Assembly (NCBI GenBank): GCA_035946575.1 | Contig: DASYZG010000025.1 | Location: forward strand, 1-64,000 | DNA length: 64,000 nucleotides | Reading direction: 5' to 3' | Source of the DNA: Gp13-AA77 sp035946575 | Lineage (GTDB): Bacteria > Acidobacteriota > Terriglobia > UBA7540 | Shown here: in pieces, positions 43,494-52,473 of the stretch | How positions within the stretch are numbered: the first letter of the stretch is position 1 | Layout: each line of letters opens with the position of its first letter | The notes under the pieces: model-generated | Seen by the model: only the letters and a program-made list of their open reading frames with translations | Told to the model about the DNA's origin: nothing | Databases searched by the model: none | Translations under genes and position numbers: made by a program

Positions 43494-46400
43494 ATGACAG
43501 CAAAGAGTCGTCAGTACGCCAAAGGCAGCCCGTCGCGGGTACCTGCTGTTCGTCAGTATTCGAGAAAGGCTGGCAGGCACGTTGCCTTTCTCCTGGTCGC
43601 GGTGATGGCGCCGGTTCCATCCCTCAGAGCTCAGGTATCCAGCGGATCCATCGTTGGTTACGTCTATGATCCCAGCGGCGCCCTCATCGCCAATGCCGAA
43701 GTCACCGTTTCCGACGCTGACCGGGCACTGGTTCGCACCACCAGGACGAATGCTTCAGGCGCATATGCCGTGCCCGAACTCACGCCGGCGGTTTACACCG
43801 TGTCAGCCTCGGCGCCGGGTTTTGCCGAGATGACCCAAGCCGGCATGCAAGTGGAAGTGAATGGTCAACTGCGGTACGATTTTCATCTTTCCATTGCCCC
43901 GGTCAGGAAGGCCGTGGTGGTTACCGCGAGCGCCCCGCCCATGCAGGCGGGATCCCCCGAACTGGGAGCGGTAATCGATCAGGAGCAGATCGCCTCCGTC
44001 CCGCTGAACCGCCGTGCCTTTCTGCAACTGGCGCTGCTCGCGCCCGGCGTGACCCCGCCGGTGCAGGACTCCGAGTTGTCCGGTTACGGCGCCTTTTCGA
44101 TGAACGCAGGCGGCGGGCGCGAGGAATTCAACAATTATCTTCTCGATGGAGTCGACAACAACGACCCTTACGTGAACCGCTACGACGTGGAACCGCCGGT
44201 TGACAGCATCCAGGAATTCAAGGTCGCCACCAACACCTACAGCGCCGAATATGGGCGCAGCGGCGCGGGACAGGTCAACGTCATCACACGGCAGGGTAGC
44301 AACAACTTCCACGGCGAGTTGTATGAGTATGTGCGAAACCGGGTGTTCGACGCGCGCAATTTCTTCGACCCCTCCTCGCTGCCGAAACTGGTCCGCAACC
44401 AGTTCGGATTTGCCGTGGGCGGACCGGTCATCCGGAACAAGACCTATTTCTTCGCCAGCACCGACTTCTTCCGGGATCGTGAGGGCTTGAGCGAACTCAG
44501 TTCGGTTCCCACGGCGGAGGAGCGCCAGGGGAATCTCTCCGCGCTCGGCGCCACCCTGGTGAATCCGTTCACAGGTAAGCCTTTCGCGGGTAATGTGATT
44601 CCTTCAAGCTTCATTTCGCCGCTCGCTCCCGCCGTTCTCAAGATGTTTCCCAGTCCGAATCTCCCGGGTCTTTCCAACAACTACCTGGCCAGCCCGCTGC
44701 AGAGCGAGAATGACACGCAGGGAACGTACCGCGTCGATCACCGCCTGAGCGCTTCCGGCGATCTCATGATCCGCTACAGCTTTGGCACGGTTGATCTGTT
44801 TGAACCTTGGGGCGGAAGCTCCAACGGCGCTCCTTCAACCAACACCACTCCGGGTTTTGGGGATTATGTGCGGGATCACGCCCAGAATGCCATGTTTCAG
44901 TATCGGAAGTCGTTTTCGCCCCGGGTCATCAATACCGCCATCCTGGCGTTCAACCGGTTCTCGCGCGATATCCTGCCCCAGAACTACAACGTGAATGTGG
45001 GCCAGCTTTGGGGAGTGAACTGGCTCAAGGTTCCGGCGGCGGCCTACGGGTATCCCGGGATCAGCGTGGCCGGTCTTTCGGGCATTGGCGACAACTACAC
45101 CTATCCGGACTACCGTCACACCAACACCTATGAGGTCTCGGACAGCCTGGCGATCGATCGCGGATCTCATCTGTTGAAGCTGGGCGGAGAGGTGCGCGAC
45201 CTGCAGTTGAACGGGATCTTGTATTACTTCAGCCGGGGACTTCTCGGCTTCACCGGTGCTCTCTCGGGCTCCGGTATCAGCGATCTCCTGCTCGGGCTCC
45301 CCACCTTTGGGCTGCAGTCGCAATCGACAAACCCCATCACCCTCCGGACTCGTGACTACAACGCCTACTTCGAGGATGACTGGAGAGTCTCACCCAGGCT
45401 CACCCTCAACCTGGGGGCACGCTACGAGTACAACGGTCCGGCGTTTGACCCGACGAATCGCATGTCGACGCTGAACTTCACAAGTAATCAGGTGATGACC
45501 GTGGGAACCGGCGGCGTCTCCCGCTCTGGAATAAAGCCCGATTGGAACAACGTCGCGCCGCGCGTTGGTTTCGCCTGGAGCCCCGACAAGTCGCTGGTGG
45601 TTCGCGGCGGGTACGGCTTCTACTACGATGCCGGAATGCTGGAAGTCAATTCAGCCATGTACTTCAATCCGCCTCAGTTCAACTTGCTGCAGTTCTTCCC
45701 CTCGGCTGCAGGACTGTTGACTCTCGGAAACCCGTTCCCCACGGACACCGCGTATACTCCGCCGGCCTCCCTCAATGTGCTCGAGCCCAATATCGTTACG
45801 CCGTATATGCAACAGTGGAACCTTACGGTGGAACGTGCCTTTCCGTCGATCGGAACTTTCACGCTCGGCTACGCGGGTTCGGGAGGCAGAAACCTGGTTC
45901 GCGGGATCGATCTGAACCAACCTGCCCCGGGACCCGGCGACGTCCAACCCCGGAGGCCTTATCCCCAATACGGGGATATTTTCCTGATCTCAAGCGACGC
46001 GAATTCTGCCTACAACTCGCTGCAGGCCACGTTCCGCCGGGAGATGGGGTCGCACTTCTCGGTGTGGGCCGCGTACACCTGGTCCCATTCGATCGACGAT
46101 CAGTCGGCATTTCTCGCCTCCACACCCGATCCGAATTTCCCCCAGAACAGCCAGGACCCCAACGCCGAGCGCGCCAATTCGAGCTTCGACATGCGCCATC
46201 GCCTGGTGCTGACGTATGTGCTAAGGCTGCCACAGCAGAATCGCTGGACGCGCAACACCGAGCTTCATGGAATGACCACGGTTCAATCAGGCCGGCCCCT
46301 CACGCCGGTGCTCACGTTCGACAACAGCAATACCGGAAATACCGGCGGCCAGACCGGCTCTGATCGTCCGAACCTCGTGCGCAACTGGAATCTTCCGAAT

Positions 46401-46700
46401 CCCACGGCCACCCGGTGGTTTGACCCGGGCGCCTTCGCGGTTCCGCCCGCGTACACCTTTGGCAACGCCGGACGGAACATTATTTTCGGACCAGGCCTGG
46501 CGTCTTTTGATTTCGCCGTGGCGCGGTCCTTTGCGATTACGGAGCGATTCCGGCTCAAATTCGAAGCCCAGGCCTTTAATCTGTTCAACCGGGCAAACTT
46601 CAACCTGCCCCAGGCCTATGTGGACCAGCCAACGTTCGGGCAGATCCTGTCCGCACAGGCGCCGCGGCAGATTCAGCTGGCGTTGAGATTCAGCTTCTGA
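43494..46700 (+). CDS. Oar-like TonB-dependent receptor with carboxypeptidase-regulatory domain
   Basis: 1,068 residues from the ATG at 43494; the longer frame (43362) would overlap the previous gene. A long basic leader and signal segment (about 28-46, cut near LRA/QV) is followed by a CarboxypepD_reg-like Ig fold (GSIVGYVYDPSGALIANAEV, given as GSIVGYVYDPSG plus ALIANAEV, about 51-130). Then come a plug-like domain (VPLNRRAFLQLALLAPGV) with LDGVDNNDPYVNRYDVEP and TNTYSAEYGRSGAGQVNVIT (split TNTYSAEYGRSG, AGQVNVIT), and a large beta-barrel ending in LALRFSF. These Acidobacteriota receptors take up or bind large ligands, probably carbohydrates or peptides; no clear TonB box is seen. It pairs with the next gene. 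Confidence 0.88.
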   Translation: MTAKSRQYAKGSPSRVPAVRQYSRKAGRHVAFLLVAVMAPVPSLRAQVSSGSIVGYVYDPSGALIANAEVTVSDADRALVRTTRTNASGAYAVPELTPAVYTVSASAPGFAEMTQAGMQVEVNGQLRYDFHLSIAPVRKAVVVTASAPPMQAGSPELGAVIDQEQIASVPLNRRAFLQLALLAPGVTPPVQDSELSGYGAFSMNAGGGREEFNNYLLDGVDNNDPYVNRYDVEPPVDSIQEFKVATNTYSAEYGRSGAGQVNVITRQGSNNFHGELYEYVRNRVFDARNFFDPSSLPKLVRNQFGFAVGGPVIRNKTYFFASTDFFRDREGLSELSSVPTAEERQGNLSALGATLVNPFTGKPFAGNVIPSSFISPLAPAVLKMFPSPNLPGLSNNYLASPLQSENDTQGTYRVDHRLSASGDLMIRYSFGTVDLFEPWGGSSNGAPSTNTTPGFGDYVRDHAQNAMFQYRKSFSPRVINTAILAFNRFSRDILPQNYNVNVGQLWGVNWLKVPAAAYGYPGISVAGLSGIGDNYTYPDYRHTNTYEVSDSLAIDRGSHLLKLGGEVRDLQLNGILYYFSRGLLGFTGALSGSGISDLLLGLPTFGLQSQSTNPITLRTRDYNAYFEDDWRVSPRLTLNLGARYEYNGPAFDPTNRMSTLNFTSNQVMTVGTGGVSRSGIKPDWNNVAPRVGFAWSPDKSLVVRGGYGFYYDAGMLEVNSAMYFNPPQFNLLQFFPSAAGLLTLGNPFPTDTAYTPPASLNVLEPNIVTPYMQQWNLTVERAFPSIGTFTLGYAGSGGRNLVRGIDLNQPAPGPGDVQPRRPYPQYGDIFLISSDANSAYNSLQATFRREMGSHFSVWAAYTWSHSIDDQSAFLASTPDPNFPQNSQDPNAERANSSFDMRHRLVLTYVLRLPQQNRWTRNTELHGMTTVQSGRPLTPVLTFDNSNTGNTGGQTGSDRPNLVRNWNLPNPTATRWFDPGAFAVPPAYTFGNAGRNIIFGPGLASFDFAVARSFAITERFRLKFEAQAFNLFNRANFNLPQAYVDQPTFGQILSAQAPRQIQLALRFSF

Positions 46701-46710
46701 GGGGGGGACC

Positions 46711-49700
46711 ATGCACCCTTCCCATTGCCCAACTCTGACTCCGTCAGCACCGCAGCTGGCTCGGATGACGGCACTCTGCGTCGCTTTCCTTATACTCCCC
46801 GTATTCTCTTCATGCCTGTGGGCCGCAGTGAGCGGGAGCATCTCCGGGACTGTGACGGACTCGAGTGGAGCGGCGGTTCCGGGCGCCAAGGTCATCGCCC
46901 TCAACGCCGACACCAGCGTGCCGCAGGTAACCACGGCCGATGAGAAAGGCTCTTATTCGCTGCCCGCGCTGGCGGTCGGCTCCTACGCCCTGGTGGTGGA
47001 GGCGCCCGGCTTCAGGCCTTACCGGCGCACCGGTGTGATGGTAGACGCTGACAGCGCTCAGATTATTGACATGCCCCTCGCACTGGGCGGCAGGAAGGAA
47101 ACGGTCACGGTGTCGGGAACCGGCATGCACGTTGAGACCGCCGACACCCAACTCGGAGAGGTGATCGGTGGCACGAAAGTAAGCACCGTTCCTCTGAACG
47201 GGCGCAGCTTCACCGACCTGCTCGCGCTTCAGCCCGGTGTGGCGCCGCTGACGACGATCACCACCACCTCGGTTCAGGCCGCGGGCGCCACGACGTTTTC
47301 ACCGAGCGGCGACCTGAATCCGGGGACCCTTTCCATCAACGGACAGCGCGAATATGCGAACGGCTTCCGGGTGAACGGCGCCGACGCCACGGAGCGGTTC
47401 ACCATGGGTGCGGCGATTATCCCCACTCTCGATTCCATCGCCGAGTTTCGCATCCTCACCAGCAATTTTGACGCGCAGTACGGCAACTATGGTGGAGGCC
47501 AGATTGACGTTGTCACCAGGTCGGGCGGGAACCAGTTTCACGGCGAGGCATTCGAATTCCTGCGCAACACTGCTTTGGACGCCAGAAATTTCTTCTCGGG
47601 CACTCGCGGCGTGTTCCAGCAGAACCAGTTCGGTGGAATGGCCGGCGGTCCCCTTGTCCGTGGCAAGGCGTTCTTTTTTGCCGATTACCAGGGCACGCGG
47701 ATGAACCAGGGCGTCGACACACCCTTGATCCGGGTACCCTCGGCGCAGGACCGCACCGGGAACCTTTCAGATCTGGCCGGCCAATTGACCGGAATCGTGA
47801 AGGGTCCCTACTGGGCCGATCTTCTCTCCGAGCGGCTGGGCTACACGGTCTCGCCCGGAGAACCTTACTATACGCCGGGCTGCACGACGCCGGTGCAGTG
47901 CGTGCTTCCCAACGCGGCGGTCCCGCAGAGCGCCTGGTCTCGGCCGTCGCAGAATTTGCTGCCCTACATTCCGGCCCCCAACACGGGAAGCAATCTCTTT
48001 ACCACGTCGTCTTTCGGCCAGGCCCTCCGCGACGACAAAGGCAGCGCGCGCATTGACCTCAACACGAAATGGGGCATGCTCTCGGGATTCTATTTTGTTG
48101 ACGACTATTCGCTAAATAATCCGTACCCTGTCCAGCAGGGAGGCTCGAGCGTGCCTGGCTTCAACGCTCTGAATATCGGGCGCGCGCAGCTGATCAGCTT
48201 CAGCGCTACCACGCCCTTCGGTGACCGCACCCTCAATGAACTGCACGTCTCCTACGTGCGCGACGTCAATAACATTGGTGTTCCCGCAGGCGGCGTGGGA
48301 GTCACCCAGGCCTCTCAGGGCTTTCTGACCGCACAGGGGACGCCCAGTATTCACCCCAATCGCCCGACAATCGAAGGCGTCGAAAACGTGCAATTCAGCA
48401 ACTTCACGTTCGGCATCGACATCACCGGGCTCAACCAGGCTGACAACACCTTCGAATTGCGCGACACCCTGGCGCGCGTGGCGGGCTCCCATACCATCAA
48501 GCTCGGCGGCGAGTTGCTCGACAGTCAGGTCAACGCCTTTCCCGACGTTCAGTCGAATGGCGTCTTTTACTTCTTCGGGTCTGAGACCGGCCTTGATTTT
48601 GCCGATTACCTGCTCGGAATCCCGAGCCTCTACAAGCAGGGGGATGCGCAGGCATTCTACAACCGCAATCGTTACGGGGCGCTCTTCGGACAGGATAGCT
48701 GGCGCGTGAAGCCGCAGATCCAGGTCAACTACGGCGTGCGTTGGGACGTCATCATGCCTTGGTACGAAAAATACAACCAGATCCAGACGCTGGTGCCGGG
48801 ACAGCAGTCCATCGTCTTCCCGGGCGCTCCCCGGGGGCTGGTGTTTCCCGGCGACCCCGGCATTTCGCGATCGCTCGCGCCCACGCGGTGGAACAATATC
48901 TCGCCGCGGCTGGGCCTGGCCTATTCGCCCACGGCGCGCGCCGGCCTCCTCGGTCGACTGTTGGGCGGGCCCGGCAAGACGAGCATCCGTGCCGGCTTCG
49001 GACAGTTCTACACCTCCATCGAAGGCTTCTCCGCAGGAGTGATGGCCGGCGATGCGCCCTACGGCAGCACCTATAGCAGCCCCGCTCCGCCGCTGTTCAA
49101 CAGCCCCTTTGTCACCGCGGCCACCGGCTACAACAACGGGCAACGGTTTCCCCTTCGTTATCCGCCGCTCAACGCCTGGTCGAATAATCCCAATTCCAAT
49201 ATCGACTGGGCTCCTTTTCTGCCGATTTCCGGCTTGCCCGGTTACTACCCGGGGAGCGTTACACCCTACACCATGCAGTACAACCTCTCCCTTCAGCGGC
49301 AATTCGGAAGGAACACGCTGCTGACGGCCAGCTACGTGGGCAGTCAGGGACATCACCTCCTGGTCCTTCTCCAGGCAAACCCCGGCAATCCCGCGCTTTG
49401 CCTCAGCCTGAGCCAGACGAGCGCAGTGATGCCGGGTAGTTCCGCCTGCGGTCCCTTCGGAGAGGGCGGCGTTTTCACCACCCGCTCCGGGCAGGTGATC
49501 AACGGCGCACGCGGGCCGTTTGGCTCCAATTTCGGCAGTGTCGACTGGCTGATGACCATGGGAAACTCGAGCTTCAATGCCTTGGAGCTTACGCTCCGCC
49601 ACACGGGCGCCCGCCACGAGATCCTGGCCGGCTACACCTACTCCAAGTCCATGGACCAGTCCTCCAGCATGTCCGACCAGCTCAACCCGCTCAACTACCG

Positions 49701-50283
49701 GGCCACCTACGCGCTCTCGGCGTTCGATCTCACCCACAACTTCGTGGCCAGCTATCACACTACCCTGCCCTTTGATCGTCTTCGGGGCGGCCGGAACCGG
49801 CTAGCCCGGAACTGGGTGCTCTCCGGCACCACGCGGTTCAGTACCGGGTTCCCCGTCACCCTCTCTAATGACAGCGACCATTCGCTCCTCGGCACGCAGC
49901 CAAATGGCGTCAACGCTTTGGGTGTCGATTTGCCTGACGTCCTGGCCGGTCCGCTCGGCCTGAACTCTAACCCGCGCAACGGCCGGCCTTACTTCAATAC
50001 CTCCCTCTTCAGCCTTCAACCTCTGGGCCAGCCCGGGAACGCGTCTCACCGCTACTTTCACGGCCCGGGAATGGTGAACTTCGATCTGGCGCTGCTCAAG
50101 AACTTCGAGCTGGGCGAATCGCGTTCCCTTCAATTGCGGCTGGAGTCTTTCAACACCTTCAATCAGGCGCAGTTCTTCGGTCCGGCGGTGGTCAACGGCG
50201 ACATCAGCAGCACCGCCTTCGGCCAAGTCGTCAGCGCACTGCCTCCGCGACTGCTACAAGCGGCGCTCAAGTTGACATTCTGA
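46711..50283 (+). CDS. Oar-like TonB-dependent receptor with carboxypeptidase-regulatory domain
   Basis: 1,190 residues, starting 10 bases after the previous receptor with a GAGGGGGGG site. The signal segment (about 17-39) is followed by a carboxypeptidase-regulatory Ig domain starting GSISGTVTDSSGAAVPGAKV (about 42-125). The plug region has VPLNGRSFTDLLALQPGVAP, the INGQREYANGFRVNGADATE segment and ILTSNFDAQYGNYGGGQIDV. The barrel closes with LQAALKLTF. It is the same type as its neighbour but clearly divergent, so this is not a recent duplication. Translation is probably coupled with the upstream gene. The ligand is unknown. Confidence 0.88.
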   Translation: MHPSHCPTLTPSAPQLARMTALCVAFLILPVFSSCLWAAVSGSISGTVTDSSGAAVPGAKVIALNADTSVPQVTTADEKGSYSLPALAVGSYALVVEAPGFRPYRRTGVMVDADSAQIIDMPLALGGRKETVTVSGTGMHVETADTQLGEVIGGTKVSTVPLNGRSFTDLLALQPGVAPLTTITTTSVQAAGATTFSPSGDLNPGTLSINGQREYANGFRVNGADATERFTMGAAIIPTLDSIAEFRILTSNFDAQYGNYGGGQIDVVTRSGGNQFHGEAFEFLRNTALDARNFFSGTRGVFQQNQFGGMAGGPLVRGKAFFFADYQGTRMNQGVDTPLIRVPSAQDRTGNLSDLAGQLTGIVKGPYWADLLSERLGYTVSPGEPYYTPGCTTPVQCVLPNAAVPQSAWSRPSQNLLPYIPAPNTGSNLFTTSSFGQALRDDKGSARIDLNTKWGMLSGFYFVDDYSLNNPYPVQQGGSSVPGFNALNIGRAQLISFSATTPFGDRTLNELHVSYVRDVNNIGVPAGGVGVTQASQGFLTAQGTPSIHPNRPTIEGVENVQFSNFTFGIDITGLNQADNTFELRDTLARVAGSHTIKLGGELLDSQVNAFPDVQSNGVFYFFGSETGLDFADYLLGIPSLYKQGDAQAFYNRNRYGALFGQDSWRVKPQIQVNYGVRWDVIMPWYEKYNQIQTLVPGQQSIVFPGAPRGLVFPGDPGISRSLAPTRWNNISPRLGLAYSPTARAGLLGRLLGGPGKTSIRAGFGQFYTSIEGFSAGVMAGDAPYGSTYSSPAPPLFNSPFVTAATGYNNGQRFPLRYPPLNAWSNNPNSNIDWAPFLPISGLPGYYPGSVTPYTMQYNLSLQRQFGRNTLLTASYVGSQGHHLLVLLQANPGNPALCLSLSQTSAVMPGSSACGPFGEGGVFTTRSGQVINGARGPFGSNFGSVDWLMTMGNSSFNALELTLRHTGARHEILAGYTYSKSMDQSSSMSDQLNPLNYRATYALSAFDLTHNFVASYHTTLPFDRLRGGRNRLARNWVLSGTTRFSTGFPVTLSNDSDHSLLGTQPNGVNALGVDLPDVLAGPLGLNSNPRNGRPYFNTSLFSLQPLGQPGNASHRYFHGPGMVNFDLALLKNFELGESRSLQLRLESFNTFNQAQFFGPAVVNGDISSTAFGQVVSALPPRLLQAALKLTF

Positions 50284-50793
50284 TTCCTCGGGAGCGTACG
50301 GCTGACCCCCCGAGAGCGCGACGGGTTCATGTGGCTCGTTGTGGCACTGTCTCCCCACCTCGCGTTGTGGCACCTCGGGTGGCGTAGGGCCCGGCCCTTG
50401 GGCCGGCCAGAATCGGCTGGAGCAAACGCCCGGCCCAACGTAACCCCGCACTGTATTATCGAAATGGTTGATTTTGAGCCCATAAGAGATTGTCCACGTT
50501 GTGGCGCGATCTCCCGACCGCGCCGCGCTCTCGACCGAAGGTCTCCCTGCTCTTGCACACCAACCGGACTGGTTGACCTCGTCTCTGCTCTCAACCCATT
50601 GAAAACACAGAGAAAATAAACTTTCCCGATTTTCTCACCTTTCTCACTTTTCTCCATTGTCCCATTTTTGAAGTTCATAATGTCTTGAGGATGCGGTGGA
50701 TTCCCGCCTCGGCAGGCATGCTGACGGGACGGCGGCCAGTCCCCGGAGCCGAATTTTCGCAATCGATGATCGTCGCGCCCAAGGAGGCCTATC
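50284..50793. other. Intergenic region with partial ~270 bp element
   Basis: It contains the pyrimidine-tract half of the dispersed element (50611-50690; TTTTCTCACCTTTCTCAC, then TTTTCTCCATTGTCCCAT) without the three 19-mers. A strong AAGGAGG site lies at about 50780, just before the ATG at 50794. No gene was seen. Confidence 0.5.
50611..50690. repeat. ~270 bp dispersed element, partial copy C
   Basis: It matches the first 65-70 bases of copies A (22729) and B (57969), then diverges after CATTGTCCCA. The 19-mer repeats are absent. Confidence 0.65.
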
Positions 50794-51372
50794 ATGTTGC
50801 GTCAATCTCCCCGCCGCACGGCCGGGATGATGACCGCCAACGCCCAAGAATCCATCCCCGAGGGTAAACAGCGCTCTCTCGCCAATCTGAAGCGCCATTT
50901 CGGACGCCTGCTGGCCGTGCCGGAACCGCCGGAAGCGCCCAAGAAGTCTACCGAAAAACATCCACACGCCGAAACCCGGAATGTGCCATCGAATGAGCAG
51001 GATAAGCCAAAAACGGGGGCTACATCGAAAGCCGGAATGTCCTTTAGAATGAGTAAAAGGGGGGCTACATCGAGGTTGCGCATACCGTCGCATTCGGCCG
51101 GAATGCGCGTCGGAATCGACAAGTCGACCGTAAGCAAGTCGACTGCGAGCAAGCCGACAGTTAACAGTCGACAGTTAACAGCCAGCTACCCGAAACTGGA
51201 TTCTCACCGCCGCGCGGAAGGACGAAGCGCGGAGCCGGTTGCGACTGCCACTGTCAGCTGTCGACTATCAAGTGGCTACGCTACTCTGGCATTGCGTTTC
51301 GACGGAGGCGCCTCTGTGGACTCCGTGAGGGCGTTAATGGCTTTTACCACAGAGGCACAGAATCACGAAATT
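50794..51372 (+). other. In-frame extension upstream of kinase, made of repeats and possible IS end
   Basis: From an ATG with an excellent AAGGAGG site (50794) the frame stays open for 193 codons into the kinase gene. The first roughly 50 residues (QRSLANLKRHFGRLL) could be a real short peptide. The next part repeats GGGGGCTACATCGA (51013 and 51061 areas) with ATTCGGCCGGAAT, resembling multiple terminal repeats of IS21-type elements. Then follow tandem GACAGTTAACAGTC units and a CACAGAG-family copy (51311-51360). It is probably accreted sequence, possibly a decayed insertion end, that happens to be open. It could give a 543-residue fusion protein. Confidence 0.4.
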
Positions 51373-52425
51373 ATGGGTAGCCTTGACATCGAGGATTTCG
51401 GCGCCGCGGCGGACTATCTCGCCCGGCGCGGCGTGAGCGAGGGCCGCGGAACGCCCGCGTTTCAGAATCTTGCCGGAGGTGTCTCCAACCGGACGGTGCG
51501 GGTCACCTTCCCTGACGGCAGCGCCTGGGTCCTCAAGCAGGCCCTGCCCAAATTGCGCGTGGCCGTCGACTGGTTCAGCGACCCGGAGCGGATTCATCGT
51601 GAAGCTTTGGCCCTCGAATGGTACGCCCGGCTGGCGCCCCCGGGTTCAGTTCCCCGTCTCCTGTTCGAGGATCGCGAGCAGCATCTGCTCGCCATGGAGG
51701 CCGTTCCATTCCCTCATCGCAATTGGAAAAGCGACCTGCTCAGCGGGCGTCTGGACCTGGGCTACTTCGAGCAGTTCGGAGCCATGCTGGGGTTCATCCA
51801 TCGCCGCGCCGCTGCGCACCTCGAACTCACAGGGGTCTTCGCGGACACTTCCTTTTTCGAGTCACTGCGTTTGGAGCCTTATTATCTCTATTCCGCCGGG
51901 CAAGTGCCTGAGGCCGCGGACTTCCTTCACCAACTCGTGGCCGATACGCGTGCGCGGCGGGTCACTTTGGTTCACGGCGACTACAGCCCGAAGAACATTC
52001 TGATTCACGACGGCCGGCTCGTGCTGCTCGATTACGAAGTGGCCCACTTCGGCGATCCCGCATTCGACCTCGGTTTCTCGCTGTCGCACTTCTGCAGCAA
52101 AGCGCATCACTTGCCCGACCGCCGCTCTGACTTCGCCTATGCTGCCGGACTTTACTGGGGAACCTACTGTGCGACCCTGGAAGACTCCGGAGACACCCCG
52201 GCAGGCGTTCCCTGGCTGGGGGACCTGGAACCGCGAGCGGTGCGGCATACGCTGGGGTGCCTTCTGGCGCGTGTCGCGGGCCGTTCGCCGCTCGAATACT
52301 TGGGCGCCGGGGAACAGGCGCGGCAGCGCGCCGCGGTCATTTCACTCATGGCTGATCCACCTACGAGCGTGCCGAGCGTTATTTCCGAATTCCTGGCGCG
52401 ATTGGAGTCCTGGCACGGCCGGTAG
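51373..52425 (+). CDS. APH/choline-kinase-like phosphotransferase
   Basis: 350 residues from the ATG at 51373. It is a small-molecule kinase of the aminoglycoside phosphotransferase fold. GGVSNRTVRV (35-44) is the nucleotide loop, with WVLKQALPKLRV containing Lys55 (the motif is close to methylthioribose kinase relatives). The catalytic loop is HGDYSPKN (201-208, Asp203, Asn208), and metal Asp220 lies in LLDYEVAHFGDPAFDLGF. It is followed by an enolase-like gene; sequence evidence (see 52388-52473) shows the two once overlapped, so they should act in one pathway. The substrate is unknown, perhaps a sugar, sugar acid or amino alcohol. The start codon has no good binding site, unlike the upstream ATG at 50794. 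Confidence 0.82.
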   Translation: MGSLDIEDFGAAADYLARRGVSEGRGTPAFQNLAGGVSNRTVRVTFPDGSAWVLKQALPKLRVAVDWFSDPERIHREALALEWYARLAPPGSVPRLLFEDREQHLLAMEAVPFPHRNWKSDLLSGRLDLGYFEQFGAMLGFIHRRAAAHLELTGVFADTSFFESLRLEPYYLYSAGQVPEAADFLHQLVADTRARRVTLVHGDYSPKNILIHDGRLVLLDYEVAHFGDPAFDLGFSLSHFCSKAHHLPDRRSDFAYAAGLYWGTYCATLEDSGDTPAGVPWLGDLEPRAVRHTLGCLLARVAGRSPLEYLGAGEQARQRAAVISLMADPPTSVPSVISEFLARLESWHGR

Positions 52426-52473
52426 CACAGCCACTCTTGGCTGTGCCCAATTTCTGGCGCGATTGGAGTCCTG
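52388..52473. repeat. 25 bp direct repeat flanking a hairpin between kinase and enolase-like genes
   Basis: AATTCCTGGCGCGATTGGAG at 52388 on, and AATTTCTGGCGCGATTGGAG at 52449 on, start two 25-base copies that differ at one base. Between them (52413-52448) is a hairpin GCACAGCC-ACTCTT-GGCTGTGC. The first copy codes for the last kinase residues (FLARLES). In the second, the same frame would read FLARLES then TGA overlapping the enolase ATG as TGATG. Confidence 0.85.

Noticed and set aside
48112..49758. A 548-codon minus-strand frame
   Set aside because: Antisense of the second TonB receptor barrel.
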